From the NCBI GenBank assembly GCA_021835185.1, contig JAKBQO010000037.1, positions 1 through 11,650 on the forward strand: a stretch of 11,650 nt of DNA, read 5' to 3'. Both the position numbers and the translations under genes were made by a program. Shown one piece after another: positions 5,705 through 11,650 of the stretch. The number at the start of each line of letters is the position of its first letter. The stretch's first letter is position 1. Source of the stretch: Thermoplasmata archaeon. Lineage in GTDB: Archaea; Thermoplasmatota; Thermoplasmata; Thermoplasmatales; Thermoplasmataceae. The notes under the pieces are model-generated. The model was not told the origin of the DNA, did not search any database, and saw only the letters and a list, made by a program, of their open reading frames with translations.

Positions 5705-6560
5705 ATGGTAAACTATACTGATTTTGAAGATTGGATGTATGAACGCTTTTCAAAAAGCACAATAATAGACACTTTAAGGAAAATACGATACCTGGGAAAG
5801 CATTTAGATTTGTCTTCGAGGGAATCAATGCTTGAATTTTTAAGGAAAGAAAGGAGAAATGGGTCACCTAAACAGAAAGTAAATGGATATATAAAATATT
5901 TAAATCGCCTGCTCACATTCGAAGGACTTGATAAAATAGATTATATTCCCGAATTAAGAAATAATTCTTTCAGAAAAAGGGCATTTGCCACTGACCAGAT
6001 CCAAACATTAATTGTGAAAAGTAAGGGGAAAACAATAGAAGACAAACGTAACCATGCAATGATACTGCTTGCCCTTAATACAGGTTTAAGAAGATCCGAA
6101 ATATGCAATATAAAAGTAGAAGACATACATAATAATTTTTTAACTGTAAATTATGGAAAAGGTGAAAAGAGCAGGGATGTGTTTTTAGATGACAATACTA
6201 GGAAGGTAATAATGGATTACTCATTCATTAGAAATAACAACGATATGCCATACCTATTCACAACCAAGAAAGGAAAGGTAACTCCAGGATATTAAGAAAA
6301 AGACAGGTATAAATGAGTTCAGCTGGCATAAATGCAGGCATACATATGCACATAATATGATTAAAAATGACATAGATTTAGAAAGCCTCCGCCAAATGCT
6401 GGGCCATGAAGATTTAGCCACTACTGGAATATATTCGAGGATGAACACAGAGGAAGCATTAGAAAGGATTAAAGGTAAATCTATAAAATTTTGCAATGAA
6501 TTTTCCATGTTCAAATCTTCCAAACCCTGTGACATTGCTAATGGACTCAAGGGGATTTGA
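5705..6560 (+). pseudogene. Tyrosine recombinase (integrase), frameshifted
   Basis: The first frame (5705-6295, 196 aa) has a SAM-like core-binding domain and the catalytic Arg129 in TGLRRSE plus the lysine loop YGKGEKSR. It stops at TAA 6293-6295. In another frame from about 6291, sequence resumes with KKTGINEFSWHKCRHTYAHN (the HxxR box, His codon at 6327), then LGHEDLATTGIYSRM with the nucleophile Tyr at 6432-6434. Joined, the product is about 284 residues, the normal integrase length. A net shift of one base, at or near the A-rich run at 6294-6301, separates the parts. The ATG at 5705 is chosen because AGGTGAT (5692-5698) lies 6 nt upstream. The 3' end runs into the tRNA-Ala gene antisense and stops within its T-arm. 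Confidence 0.88.
6542..6557 (-). repeat. Right attachment-site copy (tRNA-Ala 3' end)
   Basis: The 16-bp sequence identical to 263-278. It forms the 3' acceptor strand and part of the T-stem of the intact tRNA, and also the last codons of the integrase frame. Confidence 0.7.
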
Positions 6561-6613
6561 ACCCCTGCCCTCTTCCATGCCAAGGAAGCGATCTACCGCT
6601 GATCTATGAGCCC
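6543..6613 (-). tRNA. tRNA-Ala (anticodon GGC)
   Basis: The 71-nt cloverleaf folds completely on the minus strand. The acceptor stem is GGGCTCA/TGAGTCC and includes the alanine identity pair G3-U70. The D-arm is GATC-N7-GATC. The anticodon stem CTTCC/GGAAG has the loop TTGGCAT (anticodon GGC), the variable loop is AGGGC and the T-arm is AGGGG-TTCAAAT-CCCCT. There is no intron and no encoded CCA. It serves as the integration target of the element on its left. The 3' end is restored by the element, so the gene stays functional. Confidence 0.96.
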
Positions 6614-6635
6614 TGATTGCTGTATTGCCATATCC

Positions 6636-6647
6636 AGTATAAATTTT
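6636..6647 (-). promoter_or_regulatory. Box A (TATA) promoter of tRNA-Ala
   Basis: Minus-strand AAAATTTATACT is centred about 28 nt upstream of the tRNA 5' end, in the 40-nt gap after the antiporter gene. No T-run separates the two genes, so read-through from the operon is also possible. Confidence 0.5.
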
Positions 6648-6653
6648 ATCCTA

Positions 6654-7940
6654 TTAATGTTTTCTTTCTCCCAGAAGCAGCCTGCCAGCATAGGGGACAT
6701 AAATGGTCTGCAATATTATTGATATAAGGACGACAAATGAAACAGAGGCATAAATTATTGTCCCGTATTCTATTAGAAGCGGGATATGGTTTGCCTGCCC
6801 AAGTACAAATGGAACAGTTGACAGAACCACCGGTACTACTCCTCTGGGTCCTACCAGTGACATAAATGCCTTTGTCCTTGTATCAAATTTTATGGTGTTC
6901 TTTCCCATATTTGCCAGTCCTATTGAAATGAATACGGCAACAGGCCTTACAACAAATATTACTATAAGTGAAATAATAAATCCGAATATAATATAGTTGA
7001 ATATCTGGGTTCTGGTAAGTATGCTACCGAGCAGTATAAATATTATAGATTGTGCCATAAATGAAAGATTTTCATTAAAGTTTGTTTCCCTGTTCCAGAA
7101 TATACTTTTATCAGAAAAATTTCCAACTATTGCCCCTGTGGCAATTATTGCAGGGAACGGTGTTATACCAGCTGCTTCAAGGGATGTGAATTCGAACAGT
7201 ACTATACCCAGTGTGAGTGCAATCAACAGCGATTCAAAATTAAAATATTTGTTAAGGTAAATTATAAAAAATCCAAAGGTAATTCCAACCGCCGCAGGTA
7301 TAACAATTTCAAGCAACAGGAAAGAGCTGGAACCCAGTAAAAGCCCAACATGGGACGTAAGCAATGTGAAAAAAGATGAGTAGGAAACATTTGGGGCGAG
7401 AATTCCTATGCCGATGCTTAAAAGAATAATACTAAGTGGATCATTAAAAAGGCTTTCACCTATCAGTGTCCCGGAGATATCGTCCCTAATATTCAGTTTT
7501 TTGAATGTTGGAATGAGGGATGCAGGGTCTGTTGGAGATATTATGGCTCCAAATATAAAACCTACAATCATAGGTGCCCCTGTCAATAATGAGAAAAATA
7601 TTCCCGCACCCACCGCAGTGACAATCATACCCACTGTGTCCAGAGCTGCGATCTTGTAAAAATATTTTCTCAGGATGCGTGGGCTGAAATTATGTGACTC
7701 ATAATACAGGATAATCACCAACCCCAGCATTCCTACGCCTATGGTGGCAAAGGATGATAACATGTATATTGCAAAACTATGCTTTATGAATCCCAGCAAA
7801 GGGCCGAAAATTAATCCCATTACTATGAGTATTGGTATATAAACCATTGAAGCTTTTCTAGATATAGGTATGGAAAAAGCCGCAACAATCAATATGAAGC
7901 TTATTTCATAATAATCATATGTGACCGGGGAAATAATCAT
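6654..7940 (-). CDS. Cation:proton antiporter, CPA1/NhaP type
   Basis: A 428-residue polytopic membrane protein with about 12 hydrophobic helices. The family signatures are visible: SPTDPASLIPTFKKLN at about 135-150 (the TDP motif of the broken helix) and GESLFNDPLS at about 161-170. Asn166-Asp167 there is the ion-binding pair typical of electroneutral Na+/H+ exchangers. It probably exports Na+ or K+ in exchange for H+ and takes part in pH and ion homeostasis, which matters in an acidophile. The length is close to single-domain NhaP proteins, with no C-terminal RCK domain. The start is the ATG one nt after the nadE stop (TGAGATG), so the two genes form an operon. The exact ion preference cannot be read from the sequence. 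Confidence 0.9.
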   Translation of the reverse strand: MIISPVTYDYYEISFILIVAAFSIPISRKASMVYIPILIVMGLIFGPLLGFIKHSFAIYMLSSFATIGVGMLGLVIILYYESHNFSPRILRKYFYKIAALDTVGMIVTAVGAGIFFSLLTGAPMIVGFIFGAIISPTDPASLIPTFKKLNIRDDISGTLIGESLFNDPLSIILLSIGIGILAPNVSYSSFFTLLTSHVGLLLGSSSFLLLEIVIPAAVGITFGFFIIYLNKYFNFESLLIALTLGIVLFEFTSLEAAGITPFPAIIATGAIVGNFSDKSIFWNRETNFNENLSFMAQSIIFILLGSILTRTQIFNYIIFGFIISLIVIFVVRPVAVFISIGLANMGKNTIKFDTRTKAFMSLVGPRGVVPVVLSTVPFVLGQANHIPLLIEYGTIIYASVSFVVLISIILQTIYVPYAGRLLLGERKH

Positions 7941-7941
7941 C

Positions 7942-8661
7942 TCAATTCATAGCCTTTGGGAGTTCTCTTTTGTGCATTGATTTCAGGTATAGTTCCATGA
8001 GTTTTTCATATTTTCCATTAAGCGTATGATTATCAAATATATCCGAAAGTATCATATCTATTTCATGGTAATCCATTTTCAGTTCATCCTCATCGTATTG
8101 ATTTTCCCACAGGCCTGCGGATGGCTTTTTTTCTATTATGGATTGTGGAACTTTTAGAATGGATGCAATTTTCCACACATCTGTTTTGAAAATCCCTTCA
8201 ATGGGTTCAATATCACAGGCACCATCACCATACTTTGTGTAGTAACCGAGTAAGTATTCTGTCCTGTTTGTTGTTCCTATTACAAGCCCTCCCAGCAAAT
8301 TAGCGTGGTAATAAAGTATGTTTGCCCTGATTCTGGACCTTATGTTTCCTTCAAGTTTTTTATCAGAGGTGTTAAGTAATGCTCTGTATGATTCAAGTAC
8401 GCTTTCTATATTTACAGTAATGATATCTAAACCGGTTGATTCTGAAAGTTTCTTAATATCTTCATAGTCATCCGGTTTTGTGTATTTATCCGGCATGAAT
8501 ATGGCCTTTATTTTATTCCTGTCAATGGATGTTACCAGCAATGTAAGCACAAGGGAACTGTCTATCCCGGAACTTATTCCCAGAACTGCATGTTTTTCTC
8601 CTATTTTTTCCTTTAAAAATTCGCGTATTGCCTGAATTTTATCGACATATATATCTTTCAC
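7942..8661 (-). CDS. nadE: NH3-dependent NAD+ synthetase
   Basis: A 239-residue cytosolic enzyme of the ATP-pyrophosphatase family that amidates nicotinic acid adenine dinucleotide to NAD+ using ATP and ammonia. There is no glutaminase domain. The P-loop is at residues 28-36 (GISSGIDSS). The downstream block GTTNRTEYLLGYYTKYGDG followed by CDIEPIEGIFKTDVW is characteristic of NadE. The common loop form is SGGxDS; here its first Gly is Ser, a small but visible variation. The start is GTG at 8661, supported by a TATA box about 25 nt upstream; the nearest ATG just upstream is followed at once by TGA. It is the first gene of an operon with the antiporter, a pairing that reads as housekeeping. Confidence 0.95.
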   Translation of the reverse strand: MKDIYVDKIQAIREFLKEKIGEKHAVLGISSGIDSSLVLTLLVTSIDRNKIKAIFMPDKYTKPDDYEDIKKLSESTGLDIITVNIESVLESYRALLNTSDKKLEGNIRSRIRANILYYHANLLGGLVIGTTNRTEYLLGYYTKYGDGACDIEPIEGIFKTDVWKIASILKVPQSIIEKKPSAGLWENQYDEDELKMDYHEIDMILSDIFDNHTLNGKYEKLMELYLKSMHKRELPKAMN

Positions 8662-8680
8662 ATTATGATAATAAAATAGA

Positions 8681-8690
8681 GTTAAATAAA
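8681..8690 (-). promoter_or_regulatory. TATA box of the nadE-antiporter operon
   Basis: Minus-strand TTTATTTAAC is centred about 25 nt before the GTG at 8661, which implies a leaderless mRNA. Confidence 0.5.
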
Positions 8691-9020
8691 TATTTACTTC
8701 CAGTTTTTAAATTATATTTCAGAGAACATAGTCTTTCCATATTTCTATTTCAATGCTATATTGCCGTTAACTATATTCTGGAATGTAATTTGCAAAAATG
8801 AAATAAAGCAATAAATATACTTCCCGTGGTTAATGCTACCACTTATCTAGAAAATTATTAATATTTTGATAATTTCACTATTTAATAATATTTTTGTAGT
8901 TATTTTTTTAATATTATATAAATTTAATAGCAATAAATATAATATCTTAAATATTATAAAAAAAATACATAATTTTTATTATTTGATAAATAAAGCTTTA
9001 TTGATGTATTAATAGAAATA
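8691..9020. other. AT-rich intergenic region between divergent operons
   Basis: About 330 bp without a supportable gene. From about 8850 onward it is almost only A and T. A small hairpin, GTGGT-N7-ACCAC, is at 8826-8842, the only GC-containing structure in the stretch. Both ends carry promoters. The size is large for this compact genome, so extra regulatory sites or a small RNA are possible, but no known RNA motif is seen. Confidence 0.5.
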
Positions 9021-9028
9021 TTTATATA
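9021..9028 (+). promoter_or_regulatory. TATA box of the DUF3311-symporter operon
   Basis: TTTATATA, preceded by a purine-rich BRE-like AGAAATA, is centred about 26 nt before the ATG at 9051. The mRNA is probably leaderless. Confidence 0.6.
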
Positions 9029-9050
9029 TTATTGAACAGTAAACCTTTTA

Positions 9051-9260
9051 ATGAATCCGATATTGAAGTTTATACTATTGGCTTTACCATATATTTTTAT
9101 GGTAGCCGGAGTAACTATATATACAAGGGTCAAACCGGAGCTTGGTGGGATACCATTCTTTTACTGGTATCAACTTGTATGGATATTCATAGCAGCAGCC
9201 CTGACGTCAACTGTTTATTTTATAGAGAACAGTGAGAAGAAAAGGAAGGTGGTGCACTGA
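9051..9260 (+). CDS. DUF3311 small membrane subunit of SSS transporter
   Basis: A 69-residue protein with two membrane helices (about 5-24, FILLALPYIFMVAGVTIYT, and about 38-58, FFYWYQLVWIFIAAALTSTVYF) and a basic tail KKRKVVH. This is the layout of DUF3311 proteins, which are encoded directly before sodium:solute symporters of the MctP type and are thought to be small accessory subunits. Its TGA stop overlaps the ATG of the symporter (TGATG at 9258-9262), so the two are translationally coupled. The ATG at 9051 is set by the TATA box 26 nt upstream. The subunit role is family knowledge; no mechanism can be read here. Confidence 0.85.
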   Translation: MNPILKFILLALPYIFMVAGVTIYTRVKPELGGIPFFYWYQLVWIFIAAALTSTVYFIENSEKKRKVVH

Positions 9261-10777
9261 TGTTTACAGATCTTGACCTTGCTTTATTCTTTGCTATTAT
9301 AATAATAGTGCTATTTGCCGGGTACATGGCATATTTCTGGAGGAAACCGGCAGATATGGATGCTAAGGGAGAATGGAGCCTTGGAGGAAGAAGATTTGGA
9401 ACTGTGGTAATGTGGTTCCTGCTGGGTGGTGACCTATACACAGCATATACATTAATAGCAGTTCCTGGCGCAGCAGCAACATCCGGTATTAGTGGAGGAG
9501 CTTTCGCAATGTTCGCCATAGCATACGGTGTGATGATATATCCAATCGTATATGGAACAATGCCCAAATTATGGAATGTCTCAAAGAGGCGTGGATATAT
9601 TACAGCTTCTGATTTTGTGAAAGACAGATTCTCATCAAGGTCACTGGCAATGCTCATAGCGCTTACAGGAGTCCTTGCAGAACTGCCATATATAGCACTG
9701 CAAATCACAGGAATTAAGTATGTACTTTCCTCACTGTCACTTCCTATAACAGTAAGCCTTATAATTGCTTTCATTCTTGTGGCAGGATTTACATTTGTAA
9801 GCGGGTTAAGAGGCCCTGCACTTACATCAATATTGAAGGATGCTATTATATGGGTAGCAGTTATAGTAATTATAATATACATACCCATAAAACTAGGAGG
9901 ATTTGGCGCAATATTCGGGAAAGCAGCCGTATTAAGCCCGACTTACGTAAATATATCTCCCGTTATAGATGTGGGCTATACCACACTTGCCCTGGGTTCT
10001 GCCCTGGCATTATTCCTTTACCCACACGCAATTACCGGAACATTGGGGGCTAAAGATTCGAAAACCATAAGGAGAAACGCCTCATTACTGCCACTTTACA
10101 ACGTACTGCTTATGTTCGTAGCTATAGTAGGAATAATGGCAGTGGTCTATTTCAATGGACATCTCACCGTAAGCAGTGAAGCCCTGCCAAGACTGGTACT
10201 CGCTCTATTCCCTGCTTCCTTTACAGCTTTTGCTTTTGCTGCAGTTGTAGTAGGAAGCATTGTTCCTGCATCTATAATGGCTCTTGCTTCTGCCAATCTG
10301 CTTACCAGGAATGTTTATCTGGAATACATAAATCCGAAAGCATCTGAAAGAACCCAGACAAACCTATCAAGGGTACTTGTTATTGTAGTAATTCTAGCTG
10401 CCCTTGCATTCTCGCTTGTACCTGCAGCATCAGGGGAAATAGTATATCTGCAGACAATTGGAGGAGCTTTCATAATGCAAACACTTCCGGCTGTATATCT
10501 GGCGCTCTTCACAAGAAAACTTAATAAATATCCGGTAGCAGCAGGTTGGGCTGTGGGATTGACAACTACAATAGTTATGCTGGCACAGCTTGACTTCAAA
10601 GCGTCCTTATATGCAGGCTTACATTTTGTCTATATAGGCGTATTTGCACTGCTACTGAATCTTATAGTTGTTGGCATAGGAATGGCAATTATGAAAGGAA
10701 TGAATAAAGTGAAGGATGAGGGAATAATAGACAACTCGGAGTTTGAAGATATAGAGAATATGGAAGAAGTAGGATAA
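9260..10777 (+). CDS. Solute:cation symporter, SSS family (MctP-like)
   Basis: A 505-residue membrane transporter with about 13 hydrophobic helices. The N-terminal region has WSLGGRRFGTVVMWFLLGGD and later GYITASDFVKDRFSSRSLA, typical of the SSS/PutP superfamily and of its monocarboxylate (MctP) branch. The C-terminus is acidic (DNSEFEDIENMEEVG). It probably imports a small organic acid or amino acid driven by Na+ or H+; the substrate cannot be fixed from the sequence. GGAAGGTGG in the end of the DUF3311 gene serves as ribosome site and the start overlaps that gene's stop. In an acidophilic heterotroph, uptake of acetate, lactate or similar acids would be plausible. Confidence 0.88.
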   Translation: MFTDLDLALFFAIIIIVLFAGYMAYFWRKPADMDAKGEWSLGGRRFGTVVMWFLLGGDLYTAYTLIAVPGAAATSGISGGAFAMFAIAYGVMIYPIVYGTMPKLWNVSKRRGYITASDFVKDRFSSRSLAMLIALTGVLAELPYIALQITGIKYVLSSLSLPITVSLIIAFILVAGFTFVSGLRGPALTSILKDAIIWVAVIVIIIYIPIKLGGFGAIFGKAAVLSPTYVNISPVIDVGYTTLALGSALALFLYPHAITGTLGAKDSKTIRRNASLLPLYNVLLMFVAIVGIMAVVYFNGHLTVSSEALPRLVLALFPASFTAFAFAAVVVGSIVPASIMALASANLLTRNVYLEYINPKASERTQTNLSRVLVIVVILAALAFSLVPAASGEIVYLQTIGGAFIMQTLPAVYLALFTRKLNKYPVAAGWAVGLTTTIVMLAQLDFKASLYAGLHFVYIGVFALLLNLIVVGIGMAIMKGMNKVKDEGIIDNSEFEDIENMEEVG

Positions 10778-10799
10778 TTTTTATTATTTTTTATTTTTT
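10778..10799. terminator. T-rich bidirectional end between convergent genes
   Basis: Directly after the symporter stop, runs of T (TTTTTATTATTTTTTATTTTTT) terminate plus-strand transcription. The facing gene ends inside the same stretch (its TAA is at 10793-10791), so the 3' ends of the convergent units overlap or touch. Confidence 0.5.
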
Positions 10800-11135
10800 G
10801 TTTTCAAGCATAATTTTTATTTTATACCTTATACAATCCATAAATCTGTCATGGTGGTCATTTCTTTTTTTTGCAATATAATCCAGAATCCTTTTATCAC
10901 TCAGTAGATCACCAGTTTCCATTTGAACGAGAAGTTTCATTTCATTAGTATCTGGTATATTATTTACTTTTCTTTCCCCTATAAGTCCATTTATGTAGGG
11001 GTCTGTATCTATTATCCAATCCTTAATTATTTTTTCAATTGCATCTTTTTTTACTCCAAGTGTTTTTGCTATCTGCTTAACCGGTTTATTAACGCATCTC
11101 AGTCCAGCAATTGCTTCTTCAAGTTTCGGGTTCAT
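10791..11135 (-). CDS. Small helix-turn-helix protein, function unknown
   Basis: A 114-residue soluble, basic protein from the ATG at 11135. Residues about 15-40 look like a helix-turn-helix (NKPVKQIAKTLGVKKDAIEK). The remainder is mostly helical and charged, with a His/Asp/Arg-rich part (KKRNDHHDRFMDCIRYKIK) near the end. The frame is open further to an ATG at 11201, but the added 22 residues (MKYNLNTIAYSLIISIL onward) read like untranslated upstream DNA. A TATA-like TCTATATTAC lies about 21 nt before 11135. It faces the symporter operon and is divergent from the protease-like gene, so it may regulate either; this is inference from position. Confidence 0.65.
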   Translation of the reverse strand: MNPKLEEAIAGLRCVNKPVKQIAKTLGVKKDAIEKIIKDWIIDTDPYINGLIGERKVNNIPDTNEMKLLVQMETGDLLSDKRILDYIAKKRNDHHDRFMDCIRYKIKIMLENKK

Positions 11136-11246
11136 AATATGATATACTTGTAATATAGAAATAATTAAGGAATATGCAATGGTGTTGAGGTTGTATTTCA
11201 ACTTTTATAATGACGATTATGGTCCTAAATAGTTATTAAGAAAAAT

Positions 11247-11255
11247 TTTTATACT
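11247..11255 (+). promoter_or_regulatory. TATA box of the secreted protease-like gene
   Basis: TTTTATACT is centred about 23 nt before the ATG at 11274, which fits a leaderless transcript. Confidence 0.5.
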
Positions 11256-11273
11256 TTGAAACGTTTTATTTTT

Positions 11274-11650
11274 ATGAAGAAATCATTAGCGATAGTGGTA
11301 GCTATAATATTTGTTGCTCTAGCTTTCGCTGTTGTTACATCACAGGGAACAACAGCACCGGCGGCCACACCTGCCGTATCTCATCAGAGTACGCAACAAA
11401 ATAGTGATTCGAGATTGCTTGCCATAGAGAAGAAACTTGAAGAAAAGGGGATACCGTTAAAATACGCGAGCGTACCAGCATTTTATAATAATATCACACG
11501 GGATAATGGGGTAATTGCACCATCATATAACAGTGCCCCAGCTCCCATGGGAATAGGGTTCTACGGTACTAAAAACGTATCCGGAAAACTTGTAGGCTAT
11601 AATTTAACAACGCCAAGTGTAATGGCTTCCATAGGAGTAAAAAAAGATCG
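11274..11650 (+). CDS. Thermopsin-like secreted protease, 5' part only
   Basis: The frame is open from the ATG at 11274 to the end of the window (125 codons plus two bases). Residues 1-24 are a signal peptide (MKKSLAIVVAIIFVALAFAV), followed by a Thr/Ala/Gln-rich linker and a helix LLAIEKKLEEKGIPLKY. Then comes SAPAPMGIGFYGTKNVSG, which resembles the conserved APMGIADYG block near the start of the mature domain in thermopsins (peptidase family A5). These are acid proteases exported by thermoacidophilic archaea; they degrade external protein at low pH. The rest of the gene, including most conserved residues, lies outside the window, so activity cannot be judged. It could also be a non-catalytic thermopsin-like surface protein. 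Confidence 0.65.
   Translation, partial: MKKSLAIVVAIIFVALAFAVVTSQGTTAPAATPAVSHQSTQQNSDSRLLAIEKKLEEKGIPLKYASVPAFYNNITRDNGVIAPSYNSAPAPMGIGFYGTKNVSGKLVGYNLTTPSVMASIGVKKD

Larger units (their letters stand above)
263..6557. mobile_element. Putative integrated element at tRNA-Ala(GGC)
   Basis: The segment is bounded by a 16-bp direct repeat (TGGACTCAAGGGGATT at 263-278 and 6542-6557). The right copy is the 3' end of a tRNA-Ala gene. An integrase gene lies at the right end against the tRNA, which is the classical arrangement of tRNA-targeting archaeal and bacterial islands. Contents are a serine resolvase operon, a secreted/membrane protein cassette, a duplicated small gene, a wHTH/zinc-ribbon regulator, an RHH-like protein and the integrase. 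The integrase is frameshifted and the left att copy has a 1-nt deletion just past the core, so the element is probably no longer mobile by itself. The boundaries are inferred from the repeat only. Confidence 0.7.

Noticed and set aside
6285..6301. Programmed frameshift in the integrase
   Set aside because: No slippery heptamer plus downstream structure could be recognised; a plain indel explains it.
6254..6583. Minus-strand frame of 109 codons overlapping the tRNA and integrase
   Set aside because: It begins inside the tRNA-Ala gene and runs antisense through the integrase's catalytic region; both explain the sequence fully.
8850..9020. Replication origin in the AT-rich stretch
   Set aside because: No repeated origin-recognition-box-like sequences and no cdc6/orc gene nearby.
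9220..9888. Long minus-strand frame (222 codons) opposite the symporter
   Set aside because: It mirrors the symporter coding strand; the plus-strand frame has clear membrane-helix and family signatures.
1..11650. CRISPR array or inverted-repeat-bounded insertion sequence
   Set aside because: No regularly spaced repeats and no transposase gene with terminal inverted repeats were seen by eye.

Overview
The window looks like a piece of a low-GC archaeal chromosome, most likely from the order Thermoplasmatales (Ferroplasma/Acidiplasma-like). This is inferred from several sequence signs. Many genes have a TATA box about 20-30 nt upstream of the start codon, which implies leaderless transcripts. 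Internal operon genes instead carry GGTGAT-type ribosome sites. AGG and ATA codons are frequent. There is an archaeal-style SSS symporter paired with a DUF3311 protein, and a thermopsin-like secreted protein at the right edge. The genus is not proven.

Left half (about 1-6557): an accessory region inserted at the 3' end of a tRNA-Ala(GGC) gene (6543-6613, minus strand). A 16-bp copy of the tRNA 3' end lies at 263-278, so positions 263-6557 look like one integrated element of about 6.3 kb. Its tyrosine recombinase (5705-6560) abuts and overlaps the tRNA but is frameshifted. To the left of the 263-278 att copy lies the C-terminal remnant of a different tyrosine recombinase in the same orientation. 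This suggests two elements once sat in tandem at this tRNA.

Inside the element: (a) a tight plus-strand operon of four genes (54 aa, 78 aa, a 355-aa winged-helix/coiled-coil protein, and a serine resolvase) with two ATGA overlaps; (b) a minus-strand cassette encoding a secreted protein with a Gly/Ala-rich hydrophobic hairpin and a Trp-rich tail, followed 4 nt later by a four-helix membrane protein, which I regard as a candidate toxin/immunity-like pair; (c) two direct copies of a small predicted beta-rich protein flanking that cassette, one broken, sharing a nearly identical 77-bp block; (d) a winged-helix/zinc-ribbon regulator divergent from a small RHH-like protein and the integrase, with a 24-bp dyad between the two promoters.

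Right half (6543-11650): ordinary chromosomal genes. These are tRNA-Ala, a NhaP-type cation/proton antiporter and NH3-dependent NAD synthetase in one operon, then a divergent DUF3311-SSS (MctP-like) transporter pair, a small HTH protein facing it, and the 5' end of a secreted thermopsin-like protease gene. No CRISPR array, rRNA or intact transposase was seen.
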